Of a stretch of 64,000 nucleotides of DNA, positions 1 to 11,716 are shown piece by piece (position 1 is the first letter of the stretch; each line of letters opens with the position of its first letter). The notes beneath the pieces are model-generated. The model ran no database searches. It had not been told where the DNA came from and was given only the letters and a program-made list of their open reading frames with translations. The translations under genes and the position numbers were made by a program. Source of the stretch: Trifolium pratense (taxonomy: Eukaryota; Streptophyta; Magnoliopsida; Fabales; Fabaceae); NCBI RefSeq assembly GCF_020283565.1, contig NC_060062.1, forward strand, positions 17,704,127 through 17,768,126. Reading direction: 5' to 3'.

Positions 1-770
1 AAGGTACGGGTACGTTAGTATAAAATATTAGAAAAATTATTTTTAAGTGAATTATTATCATCATGCTTTGAAGATTTAATTTTTTTTGTCTATCGTCTCA
101 ACTATTTTCATAAAAAATGAGAGATAATTGAAATATAATAAAAAATTATAATATTTTAAGAGAATTTTCAACGGTCAATATGTTTTTTCCGTATTGATCA
201 TCATAAATCAACCAAATAAAAATGGGTACGGAATCGGTGCGTACCATACGAGTACCATGGAGTATCCGGTACTGATACGTACCCGGTACGGGTACTTCAC
301 CGTTTTAGGAGTACCCATGCTACATAGGTTATAAATGTGTGTGTATGGATAAAGACTATAGTCTTTTTCCTATTGAGTTAGTTCTGTTTTCTCTTTATTT
401 ATATTGAATAAAGACTATAAAATTTGGCCACTGTAATCTTTATTCAATATAAATAAACACAGTCACCAATTCATGCACCTTACAAATAGCATTTCGATAA
501 ATAAATAAATGCAGCCAATTGATGTAGTGTATTAACCTACTAACGATAATGTTCGATTTCACCCCCACAAGTTTACCACCCCCGCTCCCTTTTGCATTTG
601 CCAGCCATCCGTTGATTTTTAATTTTGACTAAAAATTGTTTATGTTGCATTGTAAAATAAATTAAAAAACATTTAAAATAAAAATATTTGTTTTAAAAAA
701 CTATATTAATTAATAAAAGGTTTAATAAATTTTATTTTTGGTACATAAAGGGGGCAAAACCCCTAATAAA
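1..770. other. Intergenic, repeat-like left edge
   Basis: No gene seen. Positions 1-300 are rich in GGTACGGGTAC-like words (near 3-13 and 280-295) and look like the end of a dispersed repeat cut by the window edge. A perfect 21-bp inverted repeat lies at 394-414 and 437-457. The rest is AT-rich spacer leading into the split MITE at 773. Confidence 0.5.
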
Positions 771-979
771 TACTCCTCCGTCACAAATCTTTAGTCTTTT
801 TACCTTTTTAATTTTGTCCCAAAACTTTAGTCCTTTTAAGAAACCAATGCAAATTTAGTAATACTTTACCATGTGTACCCGTACAAAAGTTAAAGCATTA
901 ATTAAATATATTTTCTCTTTCTTAATAAAGTAAGGGTAAAAATGACTTTACTTATCATTTCTTAATCTCCGTGCAAAAC

Positions 980-2291
980 TGATGAAATACAAAAGCAAGT
1001 ATTTTCTTTATATCGTATCCACAGGGACTAGTGCGATATTAATTGTAAATATACAAATTCCATGATTTTAAGTGCGGGTTTGTTTCGATTTGGTTTTGTA
1101 ACGTAAAATCGTGATATGAAAGTGCGTAATAAACTTTGGATATAAAAACTTGTTGGGATCGGATTTATCAAATCATTCACATGTATCCGTTAACTATCGA
1201 TATATATATTTCATTTACCAATCTATATCGTCACGTATTACTCGTCGATCATATCCGTGTCCGGAATATGTCTTGAAATCTATTGAATCTATTAATTTTC
1301 CGATATCTCGAATCATTAATCGATAAAATAGTATTAAGCTTTAATACTTTAGGTGACTATTAAATCCCAAAATCTATGTCTAAACTTTGAAATCTAACAA
1401 GTGATTATCCTAAATCTTTGATTCAAATAACATATGTCTATATCATTTAAATCCTTTGAGATAAGCATAAAAACAAAGATATCACTAATATTGATTGATA
1501 AATAAAACTCATATAGCAAAGTTAAACTAGATTCATGATCATAATTTAATTACATCCAACCCCAACAAAAGAGATTTAGCTATGAATAGCCATAATAAAC
1601 TTACAAAAGAGTGAAGATGAGAAGGATTGAAAGACCATAGGGCTTGATTTCTCAAGTTGTGTGGAATCCACCTTCAAAACCTTACTAAACAGGATCTATC
1701 TATAAAAATCGTATTTTTCTATCTGATATTAGCTAGCTATATCCATTACAAAATGATCTAAAATGCTATTTATAGACTTCTGAAATGGGCCTGTTCGCTA
1801 AGCGAATCCTTGTTCGCTAAGCGAAGAAGTTGCTTAGTTGAAGAGGTTTGCTGACACGTGTATTTAGCTGTGACTCATCCTTTGCTCGCTAGGTGTTCGC
1901 TACAGCGAGCTTATTCGCTGCATGCTCGCTGGGTGTTCGCCAAGTACCCTGGACTCCCTGCCTTTGTTCGCTGAGGCCTCGCTGTAGCGAGTTTGTTCGC
2001 TGCAGGTTCGCTGGGGGTTCGCTGGGTGTTCGCCAAGTACCCTGAACTCCCTGCCTTTGTTCGCTGCATGCTCGCTGATGCTTCGCTGCAGCGAATGCTT
2101 CAGAATTTTGTTTCTTTTCTTAGTATCAGCATGAACCTAACAAAATGGTTGGATTTGATAATTCTTGCACAAATTCTTAGTACACACTATATTTACATCA
2201 AAAGTGTTTTATATTCCAAGGATTTGTTATCAAAATTCATTCAATAAGTGCCTTTTAAACATGTATTTTAACCAATATTTAGCACTTATCA
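980..2291 (-). repeat. LTR, 3' LTR of the Athila element
   Basis: This 1312-bp LTR is nearly identical to 11717-13028. As the element is on the minus strand, this is its 3' LTR. Positions 1790-2095 hold a dense cluster of TTCGCT / AGCGAA words, many forming short palindromes such as TTCGCTAAGCGAA. The 84-codon plus-strand frame at 1993-2247 lies inside the LTR and has no recognisable product. Confidence 0.95.
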
Positions 2292-2293
2292 AA

Positions 2294-2300
2294 TCTCCCC
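2294..2300 (-). other. Polypurine tract
   Basis: Immediately inside the 3' LTR the minus strand reads GGGGAGA followed by TT and then the LTR start TGATAAGTGC. Position and composition fit the plus-strand primer of reverse transcription. Confidence 0.7.
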
Positions 2301-3822
2301 AACTTAGGACTTTGTTTGTCCTCAAACAAAAGGTATTTTAACAAGCTCAATATTCATTCAAAAGAGTGGGTTTGTAATCAATCAAAGTTTTCAAAATCTC
2401 AGAGCACAAGTAAAGCAATGTCATCTCAAAGACTAGTTCCCAAAACATTCAAAGAAAATAAAGCATGATCATGAAATGATTCCTATGCCTAAGCAAAATT
2501 CTCAACATTCTTATCAAACAATCAAGACTCAAGTGTTATCTCAAATTTCTCACAATTATTTCTCTCAAGGGTAAGTGTTTAACTCAATCCAAGCAACGTG
2601 CATGCAACAATTCAATTCAAACATTTATCCAAGCAATATCACAAAACATGCTATCAGTTGTGGATCACTAAGGACTTTATCAAGCTTGTAATGGGGCTGG
2701 GCTACAAAAATTCATTGTTTTTCTATGGATTCAAAAAGCCTGAAGGATAAGAGAGCACAAAATCTGCAAAATTCATCTCATGATTCATTTACTCCCTTTC
2801 TTTTTCCCCCTATTTCCATTTGTGGTGATTCTTTTGTTTTGACACTTTTCACAAAATTTTGTTTTCTTTTCTCATTTCCTTTTGACTTTCAATTGTGTCA
2901 AGCAACTCTTTTATTTTTTTACATATTTTCTTTTCTTTTTCAATCACCACAACACTACCTTTTTCAACCAATTTATTTATCTATTTTTCAACCTACTTCT
3001 CCCCAACTTGAATCTTATCATATAACCCTTATAAAAATACACTTGCTCTCCTATCCTAAGACAAGGGTAGAGTAGTTGTTTTTCTTTTCTTTCGGTTTCA
3101 GGGTTTATAAAACAAACAATTTTCAAATTTTAAGGCTCAAATGGGGACACAAAAGATCACTATCTCACAGGGTAGGTTAAATTTGGCTAAGTGGTTATCA
3201 CTCAAAAAGAAACAAGGCCTTGATCATATCCACAACATCAAACACATTAGTGACAGCAAGATTAAGCTAAAATCAAATGAGCATACACAATTGCCGGCAC
3301 TCTCATATTTATGTAAACAATGGAAAGTTCACACATTTTCACCCAGCTAGATTGGATAACACAAGTTTCAATCATGTTCAACAAAAATAGTGAGAATCAT
3401 CTTAGGACAAGTAACACATTTCAAAAACATGTTAAGTTTCTAAGCCTATTTTGAACACTAATCAAAGAAGATTGACATATATCTCTACAAATCGACTATC
3501 ATGCTCAACACATTGATTTATCACAAACCTATCTTTCAATTTCAAACATATGTGAGCTTGTTCTTCAAAATGCTATTCACAATATTTCACATTACTAGAC
3601 TACCATACTACTATATTAAATTACTAATTATCATGCATTAAACTTTAAACATTCATCATATGTTCACAACAAAACACAAAACAAGTGACAGACATTCATA
3701 CTTCCACATGTTCCACATAGTCAACACAAAAGATAAACTACTTAAACTTAAACATTAAATGACTGAAAGCTTTTTAAAGTTCACTCATTTTGGCGAGCTT
3801 TTCAGCCATCTCCTTGCTTGCT
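2301..3822. other. Athila internal non-coding region before the 3' LTR
   Basis: No coding sequence that I can support. It lies between the second ORF and the polypurine tract. Positions about 2778-3060 are strongly pyrimidine-rich on the plus strand, hence purine-rich in the element's sense. Short open frames here do not resemble any retroelement protein. Confidence 0.6.
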
Positions 3823-4074
3823 TTACTCGGATGCAGAACCGGCTTCCGAACCAGATTCGGAGCCAGATGCAGAACCAGATCCCGAGCCAGCATCACTTTC
3901 ATCTCCTTCTTGCATAGATGCATCAGAACCAGCTTCTCCTTCACTTGCATTGTCTCCTTCATTAGCAGCTTCAGCATCTGCTACATTACCCCCTCCGAGA
4001 AAAGTAGGCCTGACCTCAGGCCATGCAACATAGGCTTGGAAATCTTGCGGTGTCATCACTGACTGCCCGGTGTG
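3823..4074 (-). pseudogene. Acidic tail of Athila ORF2 beyond an in-frame stop
   Basis: This is the same reading frame as the ORF2 above it, separated from it only by the TAG at 4075-4077. The tail is rich in Ser, Gly, Glu and Asp (repeated SGSE / SGSA-type residues), typical of a disordered acidic C-terminus, and ends at its own stop at 3823. Continuity of frame and composition suggests that it was once translated together with ORF2. A change of CAG (Gln) to TAG is the simplest cause, but that is inferred. Confidence 0.6.
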
Positions 4075-5115
4075 CTAATTATAGAAGGACTGCTGCATTG
4101 CACTCATGGCTCTATACCCTGCATCATTCTGATCATACAAATAAGTAAAATGGTTATAAAAATTCTGATCATGAACAGCAGAGGTGGAGGCCTGGGGTGG
4201 TGGGGGTGGTTGTGCAGCTCTTCTCTTCTTCGGTTTGCAGTACCGATCCACATAATCATCATCAATCTTCCCAATCTCCTCACGTCCAATTTCAGGAATG
4301 TGTATCCTATTAGCTGTACACAATCCCATAATTAAGCACGGGAAACCCAAAGGACTGTCGGATCTCACAGCAGTGGACTTAAGGTTTTTGTCAGGGTGGC
4401 CACACAAGGTAATCTCTTTCATCCAACCAGAGATGATACCGGCCAAATCCACTTCAAGGCCTTCATTTATGTAATGAATGAGGCCAAGTATATTCATGAC
4501 AGCATCAGAAGTGTGAGAATTAGGTTGGATGTTATATAAAACAAGTAGGAAAAGGAGTAGGGTGAAGGTGCGCATATCATCTCTAAGGGCCCTCAAAGGT
4601 TTGTTGGTTGTGCCATATACGAAGTCATGGTTAGGCCTAAGAAGTTTTCTTCGCATGGTTGCAATGTCCCAAGTCTTGCGGGCTCTTTGCTTCTGAAAAT
4701 CACACAAGGTTTCATGGGCGGGTAGGGTGAAAGGGTTGCCAAGATACTCATTGATGGCATTGCGGTCAAAACGGATGGTTTTTCCGCGTACCATAGTGGT
4801 GAAAGAGAATGGCTCACCCTGAGATGGGTAAGCATTTGCATAAAATTCTCTCACAAAGGTGGTGTTGAAATATTTCGGTGGGTCAATAATTCTACCCCAA
4901 CGCCTATCATTGATGATTGTTGCAAACTTCTCATAGCTTCTATGCTCAAAAATCTCGAATTTCCTTTCATTCCAAATCTTTTTCTTTTCAAGTATTTGGT
5001 ATCGCTCAAATTGCTCCGGTCCACGAAACCTGCTGGGGTCAAAGGCTGTGTGCGATGAACTTGCCCCAGTCTTTTGCTTCTTTCCGGTACTAGCTGCTGG
5101 TCTTTTTGGTGCCAT
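4075..5115 (-). CDS. Athila ORF2, putative plant transposon protein
   Basis: This ORF lies downstream of pol, where Athila-lineage elements carry an extra ORF often called env-like. The protein starts MAPKRPAAS with a basic Ser/Lys-rich N-terminus. It continues into a domain with the marks of the 'putative plant transposon protein' family: RFRGPEQFERY, FVREFYANAY and VRGKTIRFDRNAINEYLG. I prefer the ATG at 5115 to one nine codons upstream because MAPKR-type starts are usual for this protein. One hydrophobic stretch (FTLLLFLLVLY) lies mid-protein, but there is no clear signal peptide, so an envelope role is not supported by the sequence. The frame is stopped by TAG at 4075-4077, with the same frame open beyond it. 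The function of the family is unknown. Confidence 0.75.
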   Translation of the reverse strand: MAPKRPAASTGKKQKTGASSSHTAFDPSRFRGPEQFERYQILEKKKIWNERKFEIFEHRSYEKFATIINDRRWGRIIDPPKYFNTTFVREFYANAYPSQGEPFSFTTMVRGKTIRFDRNAINEYLGNPFTLPAHETLCDFQKQRARKTWDIATMRRKLLRPNHDFVYGTTNKPLRALRDDMRTFTLLLFLLVLYNIQPNSHTSDAVMNILGLIHYINEGLEVDLAGIISGWMKEITLCGHPDKNLKSTAVRSDSPLGFPCLIMGLCTANRIHIPEIGREEIGKIDDDYVDRYCKPKKRRAAQPPPPPQASTSAVHDQNFYNHFTYLYDQNDAGYRAMSAMQQSFYN

Positions 5116-6083
5116 TCCTGAAATTACTTCGAAAAACCACATAAGTCTTTTGCTCAGAAAATTAGATAATTTATATTACAGAGCATGAATTTCAACTTTT
5201 GAAAGTTCCTGTCGCAAATTGTTAGCGAAAATTTCTGGTTATGAAGTAACAATTAACACAAGGGTTTTGCAGGATGCACTTTAGCAGACAACAACTATAC
5301 ACACACAGAGAGTTAAATTTAGGGTTTACAATTTCAATCTCTTGAGATTAGTTTGTACCATGTGTGAACTAATTTACAAAATTCAAAACAAATTATTTAT
5401 TCTCAACTGTTCACAATTTGTCAAAAGGAAGTACAAAAGGAAAAGATTTGAATTTGTGTAACCTGATTCATTGAAGAAACATACATGACTACCCACAATT
5501 TTATCAAAAACTTCAAACTATCTATACAATCATGCATCTTTCTACCCACAATATCATGCATCTTTCACTATGAACAAAAATGATAAAAATTGGAAATTGA
5601 AGTTAAAATTCTGCATACCTGAGTGATGGAGATGCACAAACTGAAAGTAGAAATGAATGGGGTAGTGGGTGTTGTCTTAGATTTGAATTTTTTTGAAGGA
5701 TGGAGATGGTGGTGTTGAGAATTTTGTGAGAAGAGGGAGTTAGGAAAGTGGAATTAGGGTTGAAAAGGGTGAGATTCGTACTCCCCTCTGATTTTGTGGA
5801 AGTGGGGTGTGAGGTGGCATGTGAGGTGGCCAAAAATGGCCAGCTGTCACTTAATTATAAAACTGCAGATTTCGCATTGTTCGCTTAGCGAATGGATTAT
5901 TCGCTTAGCGAACACACACCAGAAAAAAAAATCTGCATAATTGGCCTGCTGTGTCTGGCCAACTTGCTTCCTTCACAACAAAAGTGTTCAATGCATGCTA
6001 AAACTCAAAAATACTTACAAAATTGGGTTGCCTCCCAACAAGCGCTTGTTTTACGTCATTAGCTCGACGTTCTTCTTGGAGTT
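5116..6083. other. Athila spacer between ORF2 and pol
   Basis: Nearly 1 kb with no supported coding region. It holds two copies of the palindromic word TTCGCTTAGCGAA at about 5879-5912, the same type of word that clusters in the LTRs. An open minus frame at 5603-5833 has no family features. Confidence 0.5.
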
Positions 6084-6476
6084 TCAAGGATCGGAAAGTG
6101 GGATTTTGGTAGTGACACGATCAAATTCACCACCAAAATAGAGCTTCAATCTTTGACCATTCACAGTCCATGTGTCATTGGTAGCTGGATCTTCCAACAC
6201 AACTGCACCATATGGTTTTACTTCACGGATTTTGAAAGGACCGGACCATTTGGATTTAAGCTTTCCCGGAAATAACTTCAATCTTGAGTTGAAAAGCAAA
6301 ACCATTTGGCCTGGCCTAAATTCTTTGTTGACAAGCCGTTTATCATGATAGCTTTTGACCTTCTCTTTGTACAGCTTAGAAGATTCATAAGCTTGGCATC
6401 TCAATTCATCCAACTGTTGTAGCTGAACTTTTCTTTTCTCTCCGGCTTGGCTTTCATCAAAATTAAATTTCAAAGC
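6084..6476 (-). pseudogene. Integrase C-terminus of Athila pol beyond an in-frame stop
   Basis: This is in the same frame as gag-pol and follows the TGA at 6477-6479. It encodes the end of the integrase, including [23 protein letters not shown] and the conserved KWSGPFKI (GPY/F-type chromatin/DNA-binding tail). The residue at the stop is expected to be Trp in the KAYWA-type context of this lineage, so TGG to TGA is the likely change. Translation would need readthrough. Confidence 0.75.
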
Positions 6477-9400
6477 TCAATAGGCTTTATGCTCAAGTTC
6501 CACCGGAAGATGACATGCCTTACCATATACCATCTGAAAAGGTGTAAGGCCTATTGGTGCTTTGAAAGCTGTCCGATATGCCCATAATGCCGCGTCTAAC
6601 TTCAATGACCAATCTTTTCTTGATGCGGACACAGTTTTTTCAAGAATTTTCTTTATTTCACGATTCGAAACTTCTGCTTGTCCGTTGGTCTGAGGATGGT
6701 ATGGTGATGCTACTTTGTGCTTGACTCCATAATGCTCAAGTGCTTTGGCTAGTGGAGAATTGCAAAAATGTGACCCTCCATCACTGATAAGCACACGAGG
6801 GGTTCCAAAGCGGGTGAAAATGTTTCTTTTTAGAAATTTTATCACCGTTTTGCTATCAGCTTTTGGTGACGCAATTGCCTCTACCCACTTGGACACATAG
6901 TCTACTGCCACAAGAATGTATTCATTTGAAAAAGATGATGGAAAAGGGCCCATGAAATCAATGCCCCAGCAATCAAATATTTCAACAACATGCATGTTTT
7001 GAAGTGGCATTTCATTGCGCCTTGAAATTCCACCTATTCTTTGACAGTTATCACATCTCCGAGCATGTTCATAAGTGTCTTTGAACAAACTCGGCCAAAA
7101 GAATCCTGACTGCAAAATTTTTGCTGCTGTTCTCTCTCCATTATAATGGCCTCCATATGGTGAGTTATGACAATGCCACATGATGCTTGTGGCTTCCTCT
7201 TTTGTAACACATCTCCTCAACAAGTTGTCTGCTCCAATTTTAAACAAATAAGGATCATCCCAAACATATTGATTTGCTTCACGGAGGAACTTTTTCTTTT
7301 GGTGCCAATTGAAATCATCCGGTATTAATCCGGATGCTTTGAAATTAGCCATATCAGCAAACCATGGCCTTTCTTGCACCATAAGCAGTTTTTCATCGGG
7401 GAATTCTTCAAGAACCTCACGTTCATGTTTGGTCACCTCATTGTTTACAAGTCTTGATAAGTGATCAGCTACCAAGTTTTCTGTTCCCTTTTTATCTTTG
7501 ATCTCAAGATCAAACTCTTGTAGTAAGAGCATCCACCGAATGAGTCTCGGCTTAGAATCAACTTTTGTAATCAAATACTTGATAGCTGCATGGTCAGTGT
7601 ACACAACAATCTTTGAACCAATCAAATAAGAACGAAATTTCTCAAGTGCATACACTATAGCAAGCAATTCTTTCTCGGTTGTTGCATAGTTAACTTGTGC
7701 ATCATTTAATACTTTGCTTGCATAGTGTATAGCATGAAAATTTTTGTTCTTTCTTTGTCCAAGGACTGCACCAACTGCATAATCACTAGCATCACACATC
7801 AATTCAAATTCAAGTTTCCAATCGGGTGCTATGATTATGGGTGCAGTCACCAATCTTTCTTTCAATTTATTAAAAGCAAGTAAACATTCATCATCAATTT
7901 TAAAAGACGTACTAAGCAGATTGCTTAGTGGTTTGGCAATTTTGGAAAAATCTTTGATGAATCTTCGGTAGAAACCGGCATGACCTAGAAAACTTCTGAT
8001 TCCTTTGACATTTACCGGAGGAGGGAGCTTTTCAATGACCTCCACCTTTGCTTTATCCACTTCAATACCCTTGGAAGAGATCTTGTGACCAAGAACAATA
8101 CCTTCGGTCACCATGAAATGACACTTCTCCCAATTAAGAACCAGATTTGTTTCAACACACCGCTTCAGTACGGTGTCCAAATTCTTCAAGCAATGTTGGA
8201 ATGACGGACCGAACACGGAGAAATCATCCATGAACACTTCGATGCATTTCTCTATCAAGTCAGAAAAAATTGCTTGCATACACCGTTGAAATGTTGCTGG
8301 TGCATTGCACAATCCGAAAGGCATTCTTCTATAAGCAAAAACACCGAAAGGACATGTGAAAGCTGTTTTTTCATGATCCTCGGGGTTGACTGAAATCTGA
8401 TTGTACCCCGAATAACCATCTAAGAAACAATAGAACTTTTGACCAGATAGTCTCTCAAGCATTTGATCCATAAATGGTAATGGAAAATGATCTTTTCTGG
8501 TTGCTTTGTTGAGTTTCCGATAGTCTATACACATCCGCCACCCGGTGACGGTTCTTGATGGAATCAATTCATTTTTGTCATTTGTAATCACTGTCATTCC
8601 TCCTTTCTTTGGAACCACCTGGACTGGACTAACCCAAACACTGTCGGAAATCGGATAAATCATACCAGCTTCAAGTAATTTCACCACTTCTTTTCTTACA
8701 ACCTCCTTCATTGTTGGATTCAAACGACGTTGGGGCTGTGCAACTGGTTTATAATCATCCTCCATCATGATACTATGCATACAATAAGATGGACTAATAC
8801 CTTTCAAGTCGGATAATGCCCATCCTATTGCTTCTTTGTTGTTTTTCAGCACTTGAATCAGACTTTCTTCTTCACCTTTTGATAGAGAACTGCTGATTAT
8901 TACTGGTTTTTGATTGTCATCCCCAAGGAAAACATACTTGAGGTGTGATGGTAATGTTTTCAGCTCAAGTTTTACTTCTACCGGCTTTCCATCCTCCTTC
9001 AACTCGTCAATCTCTACTTCAGGTTGAGGTAATTCTTCAAAAGCATCAAGTTGCTTCAAGAAGTCCTCAATCTCTTCTTCTTTCTCGGGGTCAAGTGCTT
9101 CGAAAGCATCTGTCAAGGCCTGTTCAAGAGATGAAGGTCTATGTGCTTGCTTTCTTACATCTAATATGGCTTCTTCAGTTGCATCAAGTTTGAAGCACAT
9201 ATCTTTCTCATGTGGATGCTTCATAGCTTCCCACAAATTAAAACTAACCTCCTCATCTTGAACTCGAACTTTCATCACCCCGTCATCAATATCAATCATC
9301 ATACGAGCTGTTTTCATGAACGGCCTTCCAAGAATTAACGGAACATCATCATCCTCTTCAATGTCCATCACCACAAAGTCTATAGGGAACATAAACTTAT

Positions 9401-11567
9401 CAACTTTTACAAGAACATCTTCAGCCATTCCCGACGGACGAGTGATGGATTTATCAGCAAGTTGCAATGTCATTCTTGTACGTGTGATGTCATGACCACC
9501 AACCCGTTGGATCACTGATAACGGAATAAGATTTATGCTTGACCCTAAATCAATAAGAGCTTTTCCAACATTCACATTACCAATGGTAACCGGCAACGTG
9601 ACTCTTCCCGGATCTTTTTCTTTTGTCGGAAGAGTTCGTTGGATAATAGCGCTACAGCTTGCATCAAGTTGAATGACTTCATCATCATTGTACTTCCTCT
9701 TTTTGGTAAGGATTTCTTTCATAAATTTTGCATATGTTGGCATCTGCTCTAAGGCTTCGGAGAATGGAATGTTGATTTGCAATCTTTTAAAGATATCCAT
9801 AAACCTTGCATACTGCCTTTCTTTATCCTTCTTTGATGGAGCATGTGGATATGGCAGATGTTGAGGTAAACTACTCTTTTCTTTTCTCACTTCAACCTCC
9901 TTCTCTCCCTTCTCTGCAATTTTTTCATTTTTTTCTGTTTTTTCATTTTTTTCTTTTTCAACTAATTCTTCCTTTTTATTCTTTTCTGCTTCATTCTCAC
10001 TTTCTCCTTCCTCCTCTTCATCTGCTCGTCTCATAACCTCCTCTTCCTTCCTCAAATTATCACCTATTCCCTTGCCAACTTCCTTACCGCTTCTTGTTGT
10101 AATTGACTTGCATTGTTCTTTTGGATTCAGTTCGGTGTTGGCTGCAAATGATCCTCCTTGATTTTTGTTATTGGCCATTTCTTTTGCTATTTGACCAATC
10201 TGAGTCTCAAGATTTCTTAACACCGCATCATTGCCTCTTTGGTAGACTTGAGTTTCTTGCACAAACTGATTTTGTTGTTGATTCATCAAATTTTGTTGTT
10301 GATTCTGTTTGGTCTGCGTCTCTATGAATGATCTCAAAGCTTCTTCCAAATTTGAATTTTGAGTTTGTTGTACCGGTGGTTGACTGTAGCTTTCATATTG
10401 TCTTTGCCTATTTGATGAGCCAACATCTTGTCTCCAACCTTGACCATAGTTTGAGTTGTTTCCCCTTTGATAGCCAGCATTATTCGGATACTGACTCTGT
10501 CTTTGTTGATTTGCCATGAAGTTCACCTCTTCATGAGATGGAGGACAATGACCAGTTGGATGATCTCCGGTGCATAATTCACAAGATGCTACTTGCTTTG
10601 CTTTCCCCGATCCTTCTTGAAGAGTCATCAACTTTGACATTTGTTTGGATAACTCCTCCACCGTGTTGGTAAGAAGCTTATTTTGAGCCAATACAGCATC
10701 TGATGGATCAAGTTCAAGAATCCCAGGCTTCTTTTGAGTTTTGCTGCGTTCACTTTGTCGATCACTAAGTGACATTTTTTCAATGATAGTCGTAGCATCT
10801 GCAGCACTTAATGATAAAAGAGAACCACCTGCTGTTGCATCTAAAAGAAGCTTTGAATCCTGCAAAAGACCATTTCTAAAAATATGAATTTGGGTTAGTT
10901 CATCAAATCCATGATTAGGGCATTTACGCAGCATTGCTTTGTATCGATCCCATGCTTCACATAGAGTCTCATTGGAACCTTGAGAAAACACGGCGATTGA
11001 TGTCTTTGACTCCATGAACTTGTGATGCGGAAAGAATCGATCAAGAAACTTTTCCTCCAATGTATTCCAATTCGTCATAACTTGAGCCGGCAAATCAAGG
11101 TACCAATCTTTGGCTTTCCCTATCAATGAATGAGGGAACATTCTCATAAACACCGCTTCCTCCTCCGCTTCAGGGGCTCCAAGTGAACCGGCTATTTCAT
11201 AGAACTTCACCAAATGATTGTATGGATCTTCATGTGATAAACCTGTAAAAGGGTTAGCATATAACAGTTGCAAGAGACCGGTTTTCATCTCCGTCTGTCT
11301 TGCACCTCTGGGAGGTCTTGCAAGATGAGCAAGCCTTCGTGGACTGTTGTGACATGGCCTCATACCGGCACCTTCGTTACGTGGCGGATCGTCAGCCATC
11401 TCTTCGGCTATTGAGGATGTTGAAGAAATAGAAGCAGAATTTTCTTCTTGCAGCTTCTTTTGTTTGGCTAATTGTTTCCTTTTCTTTCTTTGACTGTTAT
11501 TCCTTCGAGCTGTTCTTTCGATTTCTGGATCAAAAAGTAAATTCTCTGCAGAAATCTTTCCTCGCAT
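6477..11567 (-). CDS. Athila gag-pol polyprotein, truncated in integrase
   Basis: This is a 1696-residue frame starting at a true ATG. Approximate positions are: retrotransposon gag domain 110-270; zinc knuckle [13 protein letters not shown] near 331; protease active site LIDLGSS near 672; reverse transcriptase with [11 protein letters not shown] and the catalytic FMDDF near 1110; RNase H from [10 protein letters not shown] near 1259 to [10 protein letters not shown] near 1320; integrase zinc finger [10 protein letters not shown]...CDNCQ near 1469; and integrase DDE core with GIDFMGPF (about 1537), ISDGGSHF (about 1596) and [10 protein letters not shown] (about 1631). Order PR-RT-RH-INT shows Ty3/gypsy, and [10 protein letters not shown] is typical of the Athila/Tat branch. 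All catalytic motifs are present, but the frame ends at TGA before the integrase tail. It is expressed, if at all, from the LTR at 11717-13028. Confidence 0.93.
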   Translation of the reverse strand: MRGKISAENLLFDPEIERTARRNNSQRKKRKQLAKQKKLQEENSASISSTSSIAEEMADDPPRNEGAGMRPCHNSPRRLAHLARPPRGARQTEMKTGLLQLLYANPFTGLSHEDPYNHLVKFYEIAGSLGAPEAEEEAVFMRMFPHSLIGKAKDWYLDLPAQVMTNWNTLEEKFLDRFFPHHKFMESKTSIAVFSQGSNETLCEAWDRYKAMLRKCPNHGFDELTQIHIFRNGLLQDSKLLLDATAGGSLLSLSAADATTIIEKMSLSDRQSERSKTQKKPGILELDPSDAVLAQNKLLTNTVEELSKQMSKLMTLQEGSGKAKQVASCELCTGDHPTGHCPPSHEEVNFMANQQRQSQYPNNAGYQRGNNSNYGQGWRQDVGSSNRQRQYESYSQPPVQQTQNSNLEEALRSFIETQTKQNQQQNLMNQQQNQFVQETQVYQRGNDAVLRNLETQIGQIAKEMANNKNQGGSFAANTELNPKEQCKSITTRSGKEVGKGIGDNLRKEEEVMRRADEEEEGESENEAEKNKKEELVEKEKNEKTEKNEKIAEKGEKEVEVRKEKSSLPQHLPYPHAPSKKDKERQYARFMDIFKRLQINIPFSEALEQMPTYAKFMKEILTKKRKYNDDEVIQLDASCSAIIQRTLPTKEKDPGRVTLPVTIGNVNVGKALIDLGSSINLIPLSVIQRVGGHDITRTRMTLQLADKSITRPSGMAEDVLVKVDKFMFPIDFVVMDIEEDDDVPLILGRPFMKTARMMIDIDDGVMKVRVQDEEVSFNLWEAMKHPHEKDMCFKLDATEEAILDVRKQAHRPSSLEQALTDAFEALDPEKEEEIEDFLKQLDAFEELPQPEVEIDELKEDGKPVEVKLELKTLPSHLKYVFLGDDNQKPVIISSSLSKGEEESLIQVLKNNKEAIGWALSDLKGISPSYCMHSIMMEDDYKPVAQPQRRLNPTMKEVVRKEVVKLLEAGMIYPISDSVWVSPVQVVPKKGGMTVITNDKNELIPSRTVTGWRMCIDYRKLNKATRKDHFPLPFMDQMLERLSGQKFYCFLDGYSGYNQISVNPEDHEKTAFTCPFGVFAYRRMPFGLCNAPATFQRCMQAIFSDLIEKCIEVFMDDFSVFGPSFQHCLKNLDTVLKRCVETNLVLNWEKCHFMVTEGIVLGHKISSKGIEVDKAKVEVIEKLPPPVNVKGIRSFLGHAGFYRRFIKDFSKIAKPLSNLLSTSFKIDDECLLAFNKLKERLVTAPIIIAPDWKLEFELMCDASDYAVGAVLGQRKNKNFHAIHYASKVLNDAQVNYATTEKELLAIVYALEKFRSYLIGSKIVVYTDHAAIKYLITKVDSKPRLIRWMLLLQEFDLEIKDKKGTENLVADHLSRLVNNEVTKHEREVLEEFPDEKLLMVQERPWFADMANFKASGLIPDDFNWHQKKKFLREANQYVWDDPYLFKIGADNLLRRCVTKEEATSIMWHCHNSPYGGHYNGERTAAKILQSGFFWPSLFKDTYEHARRCDNCQRIGGISRRNEMPLQNMHVVEIFDCWGIDFMGPFPSSFSNEYILVAVDYVSKWVEAIASPKADSKTVIKFLKRNIFTRFGTPRVLISDGGSHFCNSPLAKALEHYGVKHKVASPYHPQTNGQAEVSNREIKKILEKTVSASRKDWSLKLDAALWAYRTAFKAPIGLTPFQMVYGKACHLPVELEHKAY

Positions 11568-11696
11568 AAACAGGACAACAATCTAACCAGACAAGTTAGC
11601 GTGCACAAAAGATAACGAATAGTAACTGAAATTAAAAAGTACAAAATTGCTTAAAACGATAGAAATTGCGATTAAACAACTAATATCAAACGCCAG

Positions 11697-11714
11697 TCCC
11701 CGGCAACGGCGCCA
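11697..11714 (-). other. Primer-binding site (tRNA-Asp type)
   Basis: The plus strand here reads TCCCCGGCAACGGCGCCA, which equals the 3' end of plant tRNA-Asp including CCA. On the element's strand this is a TGGCGCCGTTGCCGGGGA binding site two bases inside the 5' LTR. tRNA identity is from memory of plant tRNA-Asp. Confidence 0.85.
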
Positions 11715-11716
11715 TT

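Noticed and set aside
1993..2247. 84-codon open frame repeated at 12730-12984
   Set aside because: The two copies are simply the same stretch of the two LTRs, antisense to the element. Composition reflects the TTCGCT repeats and no family features are seen.
4075..5115. Envelope glycoprotein call for Athila ORF2
   Set aside because: No signal peptide, no C-terminal anchor and no glycosylation pattern stand out; similarity is to the generic plant transposon protein family.
8945..10519. Plus-strand open frames opposite gag-pol
   Set aside because: They are antisense shadows of the 1696-codon gag-pol frame.
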